DNA of 64,000 nt from positions 1-64,000 of the forward strand of contig CBFHRX010000002.1 in assembly GCA_965658355.1 (NCBI GenBank). Direction: 5' to 3'. The stretch is from UBA11891 sp965658355 (GTDB taxonomy: Bacteria; Bacteroidota; Bacteroidia; Flavobacteriales; Flavobacteriaceae). Numbering within the stretch: the stretch's first letter is position 1; the number at the start of each line of letters is the position of its first letter. Under the pieces are notes generated by a model. That model saw only the letters and a list, made by a program, of their open reading frames with translations, was not told where the DNA came from and did not search any database. This document shows positions 1 to 7,332 of this stretch, piece after piece. Position numbers and translations under genes: made by a program.

Positions 1-664
1 TCCGTTGTGCGACAGCAGTAGAATCAAACAAACCTTTGGTCTCCAAAGAAAGGGAAGCGCCTACGGCTTGCCCGGTAAAGGCTTTTTGATTTTTCTTGCC
101 TTTAATTTGATCCAGTTCAAAGGTAGAAGTCGTATCAATCTCCAAGGCCTCGCTTACAAACTGAGCTGTTATTTCGAATCCTTCTTCGATTTCTTTTTGT
201 GCGATAAGCTTCCCATATTGTTTCTGAATGCTTTGCAATTGCTCTCCAACCATCTTTTTGTCCGCTTCAATTCGATAGTGTGTTACTTTTTTCCGGGGCT
301 TAAGATTGATGTCAAATGCCGGAGAAAGCCCCAATTCAAATTCAAAAGAAAGTGTATCTGCTTTCCAATCAATTTCTTCTTTCATCTTTGGAAGGGGGTT
401 CCCCAAGATCTGAAAATCCTTTTCTTTAAGGTAGCTATCCAAGTTTTCTTTTAAAAGCTTGTTTACTTCGTCTGCCGTAACCGCCGTTTCGTATTGCTTT
501 TTGATCATCCCCATAGGCACATGCCCTTTTCGGAACCCAGGAATGTTGGCTTTTTTTCGGTAATCTTTTAGAATTTCTTCTACCGAGCTGGCAAAATCAG
601 CCTGAGCCAAATTAATCGTTACAACAGCGTTGAGTGAATCCAGTTCTTGATGAGTAATCTCCAT
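1..664 (-). CDS. tig: Trigger factor, N-terminal part (runs off left edge)
   Basis: Trigger factor is the ribosome-bound chaperone and peptidyl-prolyl isomerase that meets nascent chains at the exit tunnel. Only the first 221 residues are inside the window; the C-terminal chaperone domain is lost beyond base 1. The ribosome-docking signature GFRKGHVP lies at residues 43-50, the same positions as in E. coli. The text after it (MGMIKKQYE, then a long alternating charged stretch) fits the end of the ribosome-binding domain and the start of the PPIase domain. The ATG at 664-662 is the natural start, and a TAGTTTTG box sits about 30 bases upstream. It is divergent from rpsP. In other bacteria tig is followed by clpP, which would lie outside the window. 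Confidence 0.93.
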   Translation of the reverse strand, partial: MEITHQELDSLNAVVTINLAQADFASSVEEILKDYRKKANIPGFRKGHVPMGMIKKQYETAVTADEVNKLLKENLDSYLKEKDFQILGNPLPKMKEEIDWKADTLSFEFELGLSPAFDINLKPRKKVTHYRIEADKKMVGEQLQSIQKQYGKLIAQKEIEEGFEITAQFVSEALEIDTTSTFELDQIKGKKNQKAFTGQAVGASLSLETKGLFDSTAVAQR

Positions 665-691
665 ATTTGATGCAATCAGAAATTTAGTGGG

Positions 692-699
692 CAAAACTA
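692..699 (-). promoter_or_regulatory. Probable -7 box of the tig promoter
   Basis: On the minus strand this reads TAGTTTTG, an exact match to the Bacteroidota -7 consensus TAnnTTTG, 28 bases before the tig start. I see no good TTG at the usual spacing of about 19-21 bases upstream, so the call rests on the -7 box alone. Confidence 0.45.
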
Positions 700-722
700 C
701 GAATATAATTTCACAATACCCC

Positions 723-752
723 TTGTCAACATCGCATTATTGCGTATGTTTG
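723..752 (+). promoter_or_regulatory. rpsP-rimM promoter
   Basis: TTG at 723-725, a 19-base spacer, then TATGTTTG at 745-752. This is a full match to the Bacteroidota primary-sigma promoter (TTG-N19-TAnnTTTG). It sits about 50 bases upstream of the S16 start and is the clearest promoter in the window. Confidence 0.75.
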
Positions 753-803
753 CAGACCAAAATTAATAACCCGTGGGTCGGGAACCCACACAAATTAATA
801 GAT

Positions 804-1484
804 ATGCCAGTAAGAATTAGATTGCAACGCCACGGAAAAAAAGGAAAACCCTTTTATTGGGTAGTTGCCGCTGACAGTCGCTCTCCACGCGACGGTCGTT
901 ATTTAGAAAAACTAGGAGTTTACAATCCAAATACCAATCCTGCCACCGTAGACATCGATGTAGATGGCTGTGTGAAATGGTTGGGGAACGGAGCGCAACC
1001 TTCTGATACCGCCAGAACCTTGTTGTCTTACAGAGGCGCTATGTTAAAACACCACTTAAACGGTGGCGTTCGTAAAGGCGCTTTTAGCCAAGAAGAGGCA
1101 GAAAAGAAGTTTGCAGCTTGGTTGGAAGAAAAAGAAGCTAAAATTCAAGCGAAAGTTGACGGACTTTCTGCTACTGAAGCAGAGGCAAAAGCGGCTGCAT
1201 TAGCGGCTGAAAAAGCAGTGAACGAAAAACGTATGGCTGATGCCGCCGCTGCTGAAGTAGAAGAAGCTGCTGAAGAAGCTACAGAAGAAGTTGCTGTTGA
1301 AGCTGAGGCTGCCGCAGAAGAAGCACCAGCTGAAGTAGAAGCTGCTGCTGAAGAAGCTCCTGCTGTTGAAGCTGCTGCCGAAGAAGCTCCTGCTGAAGTA
1401 GAAGCTCCTGCCGAAGAAGCACCAGCTGCAGAAGAGGCTCCTGAAGCAGAAGCTACAGACGAAGGCGAAAAAGCAGCTGAATAA
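804..1484 (+). CDS. rpsP: 30S ribosomal protein S16 with long Ala/Glu-rich C-terminal tail
   Basis: S16 is a small-subunit assembly protein. The open frame begins at 687, but the protein starts at the ATG at 804, where the S16 N-terminus MPVRIRLQRHGKKGKPFYWV begins; the earlier part would lie inside the promoter. Residues 1 to about 80 are the S16 core, including the RDGRYLEKLGVYNPN region. A charged helical stretch follows (about 90-145), then a low-complexity tail of EEAPAEVEA-like units to residue 226. Bacterial S16 is usually about 80-100 residues; extended acidic tails are known in the Bacteroidota, and this one is long. rimM follows after 18 bases, the common rpsP-rimM order. Confidence 0.95.
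   Translation: MPVRIRLQRHGKKGKPFYWVVAADSRSPRDGRYLEKLGVYNPNTNPATVDIDVDGCVKWLGNGAQPSDTARTLLSYRGAMLKHHLNGGVRKGAFSQEEAEKKFAAWLEEKEAKIQAKVDGLSATEAEAKAAALAAEKAVNEKRMADAAAAEVEEAAEEATEEVAVEAEAAAEEAPAEVEAAAEEAPAVEAAAEEAPAEVEAPAEEAPAAEEAPEAEATDEGEKAAE
1255..1474 (+). repeat. Imperfect Ala/Glu/Pro codon repeat in the rpsP tail
   Basis: The DNA is a run of GCT/GAA/GAAGAAGCTCCTGCT-type units coding EEAPAEVEA and close variants about five times. Units differ at synonymous positions (GCT, GCC, GCA), so the repeat is partly eroded at the DNA level while the protein composition is kept. Such arrays tend to change length between strains. Confidence 0.8.
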
Positions 1485-1502
1485 CAGCTTATTTTTCTAC
1501 CG

Positions 1503-2027
1503 ATGCAAAAAGAAGATTGCTTCTATATCGGTACCTTCAGAAGCTTGTATAGTTTTAAAGGAGAACTCTTAATCAAATTAGATTCTGACGATCCTGAAAT
1601 TTACACTCATTTGGAATCAATCTTAGTGGACTTCACCACAGGATTGATTCCTTTTTTTTTAGAGTCTAGCCGCTTGCATAAATCGAGTTTGCTGCGCGTG
1701 AAACTAGAATCTGTAGACACAGAGGAGGACGCCCAAAGCTTACTCAAAAAAGAGGTCTACTTACCGCTCTCGGCACTACCCCCACTAGAAGGCAATCGCT
1801 TTTATTATCACGAAATAATTGGCTTTAGTGCTTTTGATAAGCACGAAGGGGCTATTGGGGTTATCAACGCCATTAACGATCAAAGCAATCAAGTACTTTT
1901 GGAGATTGGCAATGGGAATACCCCTACTCTAGTTCCGCTGCACGATGATTTTATCGTCTCAATAGACCGTGAAAAAAGAGAATTCCATCTGAATTTACCG
2001 GAGGGAATGTTGGGATTAAACGACTAA
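1503..2027 (+). CDS. rimM: Ribosome maturation factor RimM
   Basis: RimM assists assembly of the 30S head and binds S19. The 174-residue length is typical. The N-terminal part has the RimM barrel opening (FYIGTFRSLYSFKGELLIK), and the second half has the PRC-barrel pattern with FYYHEIIGFSAFD, a VLLEIGNG stretch and the late LVPLHDDFIVSID motif. It lies 18 bases after rpsP and is presumably cotranscribed with it. trmD, often next in other phyla, is absent. Confidence 0.93.
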   Translation: MQKEDCFYIGTFRSLYSFKGELLIKLDSDDPEIYTHLESILVDFTTGLIPFFLESSRLHKSSLLRVKLESVDTEEDAQSLLKKEVYLPLSALPPLEGNRFYYHEIIGFSAFDKHEGAIGVINAINDQSNQVLLEIGNGNTPTLVPLHDDFIVSIDREKREFHLNLPEGMLGLND

Positions 2028-2080
2028 GTGTTTCAAAACCTCCTATTTTATTTCTTATTTTTACCCAAATACCTAGGAAG

Positions 2081-3259
2081 ATGTCGAAGGATTTGTTTAC
2101 TGCACCCGATTATTATGAATTAGATGCGCTTTTAAGTGAAGAGCACCTTTTGGTTAGAGACGCTGCCCGAAGCTGGGTGAAAAAAGAAGTTTCTCCTATC
2201 ATCAATCAATATGCGCAAGAAGCCCGATTCCCCAAACAGCTTGTTAACGGATTAGCGGAAATAGGCGCATTTGGATCTTATATCCCAGAAGAATACGGGG
2301 GTGCTGGTTTAGATCAAATAAGCTATGGATTGCTGATGCAAGAAATTGAGCGTGGTGATTCTGGAATTCGTTCGACCGCCTCAGTGCAATCTTCTTTGGT
2401 GATGTTTCCGATCTGGAAATACGGCAGTGAAAAACAAAAAGAAAAATATTTACCCAAGTTAGCCTCCGGGGAGTTTATTGGATCTTTTGGCTTAACAGAG
2501 CCCGATCACGGTTCCAATCCCGCGGGTATGACCTCTCATTTCAGGGAAGAGGGTGATCATTATATTTTAAACGGTGCTAAAATGTGGATCAGCAATGCGC
2601 CCTTTGCCGATATTGCTGTTGTTTGGGCCAAAGATCCATCGGGCAGAATACACGGACTTATCGTAGAACGAGGAATGGAAGGTTTTGAAACCCCTGAGAC
2701 GCACAATAAATGGTCTTTACGAGCCTCTGCCACGGGAGAATTGATCTTCAAGGACGTCAAAGTACCCAAAGAAAATTTACTGCCCGGTCGCTCAGGTTTG
2801 GGTGCTCCCCTATCCTGTCTAGATTCCGCTCGTTATGGAATTGCATGGGGGGCTATTGGAGTCGCTATGGACTGCTATGATACCGCATTGCGCTATGCCA
2901 AAGAACGGGTTCAATTTGACAAACCTATTGGGGGAACGCAACTTCAACAGAAAAAATTAGCGGAAATGATTACTGAGATCACCAAAGCACAACTTCTGGC
3001 TTGGCGTCTTGGTGTCCTAAAAAATGAAGGGAAAGCGACCTCGGCACAAATATCCATGGCCAAAAGAAACAATGTAGACATAGCTTTGAAAATTGCCAGG
3101 GAAGCACGTCAAATTCTTGGTGGCATGGGGATTACCGGAGACTACAGCATTATGCGACATATGATGAATCTAGAGTCCGTAGTTACCTATGAAGGGACAC
3201 ACGATATTCACCTCCTTATTACCGGTATGGATATCACAGGGCTTAATGCCTTTAAGTAG
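2081..3259 (+). CDS. gcdH: Acyl-CoA dehydrogenase, glutaryl-CoA dehydrogenase type
   Basis: This is an FAD-dependent acyl-CoA dehydrogenase of 392 residues, close to the family length. FGLTEPDHGSNPAGM is the FAD/substrate signature of the middle domain; the C-terminal domain holds ARQILGGMGITGDY and YEGTHDIHLL with the expected catalytic glutamate at residue 371. The EGTHDIH form is characteristic of glutaryl-CoA dehydrogenase, which oxidises and decarboxylates glutaryl-CoA to crotonyl-CoA in lysine and tryptophan breakdown. The substrate is inferred from family resemblance; a related short-chain acyl-CoA dehydrogenase is the alternative. It ends two bases from the convergent TonB receptor gene, leaving no room for a separate terminator. 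Confidence 0.85.
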   Translation: MSKDLFTAPDYYELDALLSEEHLLVRDAARSWVKKEVSPIINQYAQEARFPKQLVNGLAEIGAFGSYIPEEYGGAGLDQISYGLLMQEIERGDSGIRSTASVQSSLVMFPIWKYGSEKQKEKYLPKLASGEFIGSFGLTEPDHGSNPAGMTSHFREEGDHYILNGAKMWISNAPFADIAVVWAKDPSGRIHGLIVERGMEGFETPETHNKWSLRASATGELIFKDVKVPKENLLPGRSGLGAPLSCLDSARYGIAWGAIGVAMDCYDTALRYAKERVQFDKPIGGTQLQQKKLAEMITEITKAQLLAWRLGVLKNEGKATSAQISMAKRNNVDIALKIAREARQILGGMGITGDYSIMRHMMNLESVVTYEGTHDIHLLITGMDITGLNAFK

Positions 3260-3261
3260 TT

Positions 3262-5625
3262 TTAAAAGTCTATCACAAATCCAAAGCTAGGGATTGGGAT
3301 ATTGTTCTGATCTTCATTGCTAATCAATACCAAAGAGCGGGGCAATACCAGTTGACCAGTCTCCGAACGAGCCAAACCATATTCCTCTGGAACTGGAGTT
3401 GCCTGTGCAAACAGGTTTTGAATCTCAAAATAGAAGTTCCAAGAAAATCGTTTCCCATTCCATTTTTTATCAAAGCGAATATCGACCTGATTAAAAGGGT
3501 CTAGCTTATCTCTTCCCAAGGAATCGTAATCCAAAACAATTTCTGGATAACTAGAAAGTGTGGCTTCTAAGTCGGTAGGGACATAAGGTGTTTTACCCGC
3601 ATATCGCCAACGGGCACTAATTTCCCAATTGCGTTTCAGCTTGTAGCCACCAGAAAAAGAGATAAGGTGACGACTGTCCCAAACAGAAGGCAGAAAGACC
3701 CCGTCAAGTCCTGTAAACTCACTGTAGAAGTAAGTATAGGCAAAATTCCCGTAGAAATTTTTACTCAACTTTTGCTGGTACAACACTTCTACCCCATAGG
3801 CATTTCCTTCTCCCTCGTCGGTAACCGCTTCGTTTCCAAGCACCTCAAAACCCGCTCCTTTATTAGCCAATGCGACTCCATCTAACAAAGAGACTGGATA
3901 CTGGGCGTAATCTTTGTAGAATCCTTCAATACTAAAACGAGCGGCTACACCAAAGTTGTACTCAACTCCTGCTACATAATGATCACTTCGCGTGTAGCGC
4001 TGATCTTGGTTGCTATAATTTCCTTGAAGGTCTTGAAAGCCCAACATAGTATAAGTAGGCATTTTGAAATAGCGACCCACTGAAGCGTTCAAACGCCAGT
4101 CTTGTTCTTCAGTAAGAGCATACGATACAGAAGCACGAGGAGAAAATGTAGTCATCAAACTGGATCCTGTAGAGAACGTATCGGCGTCCATTCGAAATCC
4201 AAAAGCCAAATCCAAACGATCGTTTGCAAAACTACGAGACGCTTTTGCATTTAAACCGTATTTAACAAATTCAATATCTGTTAAATAGGACAAGCCCAAC
4301 AAACTACTTTCAGTTGCGTTTTGGTAATCAGAATATTGCAAGTTGACACCTCCAGAAAGTTTCCACGCATCTACATAAAAGGTAGGTTGCACCCGAAGCT
4401 TTGTTTCCCACTCATAAGAATCGTTTTGAAACAGCAGGCCTTCTTTTGCTTCATTATCAGAATAGCGGGAAAAAATATTGTCCAGCCTATTGGTGCTTAA
4501 TGCGGTAAATAATTGCCCATTTCCGCTTTTGAATTTTCGTTTCCAAGAGACCCCTGCGGTAGTGGTTTTTTGCTGTATGATAGGAACTTGTTCTATCCCC
4601 GCCTGCTGGCGTTCATCATAACTATCGGGCGCTTTGACAGAAAAATCATCAATAGAACCAATCCCAATGAAGTTTAAGGTATTGTAAGCGTCTAATTCAT
4701 GGTTTATTTTCCATTGGTAATCCCAATAGTCAGGTCGTATAGGCAAGCCAATAAGTTCAAATAAAAACTGCAAATAGCTTCTCCTAACCGAGAGTAACAT
4801 TGTGGTTTTAGCAGGTGTTTCCTTGTCTTTTTGGAACAAAGGACCTTCTAATGTAAGAGCTGCTTCGCTGGCGCCAATTCTAAAATTACCACCAAATCGA
4901 TTGGGATTTCCCTCTCGCTGTTCAAAGGCCAAAACTCCCGAAAGGGGATTGTCATATTCTGCGCCAAAGGCAGAACTCGATAAGGTAACTTCTCGAACGA
5001 AGGAAACATTTAACAAGCCCACTGGACCTCCGGCACTCCCTTGTGTGCTAAAGTGATTGATGTTTGGGATTTCAATTCCGTCTAAGTAATACACGGTTTC
5101 GTTGGGTGCCCCACCCCTGATGATAATATCATTCCGAAACCCTCCTATGGAAGGAGATATTCCTGGCATGGATTGAACTACTTTGGCGATGTCGTTATTA
5201 CCTCCCGGATAAGTCTCAATTTCTACCGCCGAAAAAGTCTGAGTCGATAGTGGTGTTTCCTTTGTTTTTTTAAAAGGGTTTTGCGATACAACGACCTCTT
5301 CTAGCTCATCAGAGGCCTCTTCTAACTTAAACAAGAGAGGCGGTGTCCCTATCGATTTAACAATGATGTTAAAAAGTGTTTGGCTTTGATAACCGAGATA
5401 ACTAACCGTTATATTATAGGCCTGGGTGGGCACATCTTCCAGTATAAAATAACCTTCAGAATTGGTAACCACTCCAAGCGTAGTACCCTCTATTAAAACA
5501 GTTGCCCCCTCTAAAGGAAGCTGGGATTGCGCATCAATAACTCTTCCGTTTACAGTACCCGCATTTTGAGCCTTCAGAATAAAACAAGAAAGTAGAAATA
5601 GCATCAAAAAGTAACGCATAGCCAT
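3262..5625 (-). CDS. TonB-dependent receptor with carboxypeptidase-like N-terminal domain
   Basis: Outer-membrane, TonB-energised importer of 787 residues. The frame is open further upstream, but the credible start is the ATG at 5625 (or 5619), giving the signal peptide MAMRYFLMLFLLSCFILKAQ. A carboxypeptidase-D regulatory-like beta-sandwich follows (VNGRVIDAQSQLPLEGATV), then the plug domain (LEEVVVSQNPF, IIIRGGAPNETVYYLDGIEIP), and a beta-barrel ending in an aromatic-rich strand (PSFGFVIDF). There is no SusD neighbour, so it is a stand-alone receptor of unknown cargo. It is divergent from the Rieske lipoprotein gene with only about 85 bases between them, so the two may share control. Confidence 0.9.
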   Translation of the reverse strand: MAMRYFLMLFLLSCFILKAQNAGTVNGRVIDAQSQLPLEGATVLIEGTTLGVVTNSEGYFILEDVPTQAYNITVSYLGYQSQTLFNIIVKSIGTPPLLFKLEEASDELEEVVVSQNPFKKTKETPLSTQTFSAVEIETYPGGNNDIAKVVQSMPGISPSIGGFRNDIIIRGGAPNETVYYLDGIEIPNINHFSTQGSAGGPVGLLNVSFVREVTLSSSAFGAEYDNPLSGVLAFEQREGNPNRFGGNFRIGASEAALTLEGPLFQKDKETPAKTTMLLSVRRSYLQFLFELIGLPIRPDYWDYQWKINHELDAYNTLNFIGIGSIDDFSVKAPDSYDERQQAGIEQVPIIQQKTTTAGVSWKRKFKSGNGQLFTALSTNRLDNIFSRYSDNEAKEGLLFQNDSYEWETKLRVQPTFYVDAWKLSGGVNLQYSDYQNATESSLLGLSYLTDIEFVKYGLNAKASRSFANDRLDLAFGFRMDADTFSTGSSLMTTFSPRASVSYALTEEQDWRLNASVGRYFKMPTYTMLGFQDLQGNYSNQDQRYTRSDHYVAGVEYNFGVAARFSIEGFYKDYAQYPVSLLDGVALANKGAGFEVLGNEAVTDEGEGNAYGVEVLYQQKLSKNFYGNFAYTYFYSEFTGLDGVFLPSVWDSRHLISFSGGYKLKRNWEISARWRYAGKTPYVPTDLEATLSSYPEIVLDYDSLGRDKLDPFNQVDIRFDKKWNGKRFSWNFYFEIQNLFAQATPVPEEYGLARSETGQLVLPRSLVLISNEDQNNIPIPSFGFVIDF

Positions 5626-5710
5626 ATTTTTTTGCAAATTAAATGAATTCAAAGTGAAAAAACAGTTGTTTTGTTTAACTTTATTTAAAAAAGATAAATC
5701 ATTATTAGCT

Positions 5711-6121
5711 ATGAAAAATAAAAGAAGAGATTTTTTGAAAAAGGCGTGTGCTCCAGTCGCTTTGACACTACTGGGAATACCTCTAGCTGCAGCCTGTAGC
5801 ACAGAAGATGATGGCCCTGAACCACTAAGCGAAGGGCCACTAGAAATTGATTTAAGCAATAGTCAATTCAAAGCCTTAGAAGAAATTAATGGGTGGATAA
5901 ATTACACGGCTGAAAAGTTATTACTCATACGAATCAGCGATCGTGAAATATTGGCTTTTAACAATGCCTGCCCACATCAGGGAAATCGGAATAGTTGGTC
6001 ACTACAGGGCGGTTCGTTTGTCTGTGCCAATCACGGTAGGGAATACGAAGCGAATTGCAATAGTAGTTTGCGTTGTTACAACACCCAAATTTCGGGAAAC
6101 ATATTAACCGTTTCGCGCTAA
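5711..6121 (+). CDS. Small Rieske [2Fe-2S] protein with Tat-like signal and lipobox
   Basis: A 136-residue protein started at the ATG at 5711, because that gives the twin-arginine-like signal KRRDFLKK (residues 4-11), a hydrophobic stretch and a possible lipobox LAAAC with Cys29. The remainder is one Rieske domain: NNACPHQGN supplies the first Cys-x-His pair and FVCANHGREY the second Cys-x-x-His pair, as needed for a [2Fe-2S] cluster. It is therefore probably a folded, cluster-loaded lipoprotein exported by Tat. Its redox partner is unknown. The neighbouring receptor gene is divergent; the 3' end overlaps the convergent gene below by 4 bases. Confidence 0.82.
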   Translation: MKNKRRDFLKKACAPVALTLLGIPLAAACSTEDDGPEPLSEGPLEIDLSNSQFKALEEINGWINYTAEKLLLIRISDREILAFNNACPHQGNRNSWSLQGGSFVCANHGREYEANCNSSLRCYNTQISGNILTVSR

Positions 6122-6693
6122 TTATTTTTCTTCAGTTGACGGCGTTGACGGCGCATTCGTGGGGTACGCTTTGTATTTTTCTGTGTCGCTTTAAGCTTGC
6201 TTTCTTCTTGATCTAACGCATACTGCTCCCGCAAATCTTGAAGTTCCCCAGCCCCTATTTTCTCTTGATCAGCAGCTTGTATAGCCGCTTCCTCGACACC
6301 AAAGCTCGCTTTATTAGTTTGCTTACGCATCGCTTCGCGAGCCACTTTAAGATTGTAGTACACTCCTGGGTCGATCATCTTATTGGCAACGTAATTCTCC
6401 TTGCTTTTTTTATCCCATCGAACAAAAATAAAAGCGCCATTGATGGAGTCAAAACGCACTCGAAACACACGAGCATTATTGGGTAGCGTTTGGTACACTT
6501 GGATTTTTTCGGGAACATATCCTGCAAAATCAAGCAAATCTTCCACAAAGTATCGTTGTCCCTCAGAAGAAGGATCATTTTCAGGATAGAGATACTCTTC
6601 TTCCTCCTCGAAAGTATCATACGCATCATGGGTCTGTGACCAGCTTGAAGGACTCCATAAACAACTTAATAGAAGGAAAAATGCAAGTCTCAT
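6118..6693 (-). CDS. Secreted protein of unknown function, basic C-terminus
   Basis: I do not recognise the family. The chosen ATG at 6693 overlaps the stop of the lysoplasmalogenase gene as ATGA and gives a clear signal peptide (MRLAFFLLLSCLWSPSSWSQ). The 191-residue product continues with an acidic stretch (EEEEEYLYPENDP), a central segment with VYQTLPNNARVFRVRFDSI and FIFVRWDKKSKE, and a C-terminal tail very rich in Lys and Arg. The frame is open further upstream, but that part lies inside the previous gene. It is translationally coupled to, and probably cotranscribed with, the genes above it. Confidence 0.75.
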   Translation of the reverse strand: MRLAFFLLLSCLWSPSSWSQTHDAYDTFEEEEEYLYPENDPSSEGQRYFVEDLLDFAGYVPEKIQVYQTLPNNARVFRVRFDSINGAFIFVRWDKKSKENYVANKMIDPGVYYNLKVAREAMRKQTNKASFGVEEAAIQAADQEKIGAGELQDLREQYALDQEESKLKATQKNTKRTPRMRRQRRQLKKNN

Positions 6694-7331
6694 TCCACTA
6701 TAGATTCTCTTATAAAAAAGATAACAATAAAATATTGAGCGCCCAAATAGGTTGTCATAACGCCGGGGCCAAAAAAGTCTGATCCGAAGTAAAATTGATT
6801 CAGAGCCAACATCGAATCTGACAAAATAAACAATAGTGAACCCGCTACTATAGGCTGTCCTTTTTTCGGGTTTTGAAGCCAATAGGTAATGCTCAATATG
6901 CCAAAGCAACAAATAGCAAACGTATAGATTAATACCGCTGGCATGAGCATTCCGAGTTTTGGCACTAGTAAGTAAAGCAGCACTGACGCGTATCCAAGGA
7001 GTGGAAATGCTGCGACAAGCAAGTCTTTGCGAATTTTGAGGATTCGTTCTCCCATTTTAAGGGTATATAAAATTTGAGCCGCCAAAAAACTTCCCAAGCC
7101 TAGAAGAAAAAATAAGCTCGTCGATTTTAACAAGAAAACATCGCCTAAAAAAGAAAAGAATAACGCAATCAAAAGCCCGCGATCTGGGGTAGTCGTTTGC
7201 TGCCAATAATACCATGATAAAGCAGGGATTAGCAAGGGTTTTGTCAGCATGCGAAGCGTTTCTTCTTCAAGTGCCAAACCCATTAAATGAAACACACTCA
7301 ACACTAAAAAGGGCACTAAAGACAACTTCAT
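6690..7331 (-). CDS. Lysoplasmalogenase-family membrane protein (YhhN/TMEM86)
   Basis: A 213-residue integral membrane protein with about eight hydrophobic segments. Family landmarks are TKPLLIPAL near residue 31, ALFFSFLGDVFLL near 57-69, LGLGSFLAAQILYTL, and AGSLLFILSDSMLALNQF near 160-178; the conserved Asp residues in the GD and SD motifs are present. Members hydrolyse the vinyl-ether bond of lysoplasmalogens, but the substrate in a flavobacterium is not certain. It starts one base after the TonB receptor stop and overlaps the next gene by 4 bases, so it belongs to that transcript. Confidence 0.85.
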   Translation of the reverse strand: MKLSLVPFLVLSVFHLMGLALEEETLRMLTKPLLIPALSWYYWQQTTTPDRGLLIALFFSFLGDVFLLKSTSLFFLLGLGSFLAAQILYTLKMGERILKIRKDLLVAAFPLLGYASVLLYLLVPKLGMLMPAVLIYTFAICCFGILSITYWLQNPKKGQPIVAGSLLFILSDSMLALNQFYFGSDFFGPGVMTTYLGAQYFIVIFFIRESIVE

Positions 7332-7332
7332 C

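Noticed and set aside
687..803. N-terminal extension of the S16 reading frame
   Set aside because: It covers the TTG-N19-TATGTTTG promoter and S16 begins MPVRIRLQRHG at 804.
1255..1474. CRISPR-like or satellite repeat
   Set aside because: The repeat is in-frame coding sequence of the S16 tail with no spacers.
5626..5859. 78-codon upstream extension of the TonB receptor frame
   Set aside because: It overlaps the start of the divergent Rieske gene and would bury the signal peptide.
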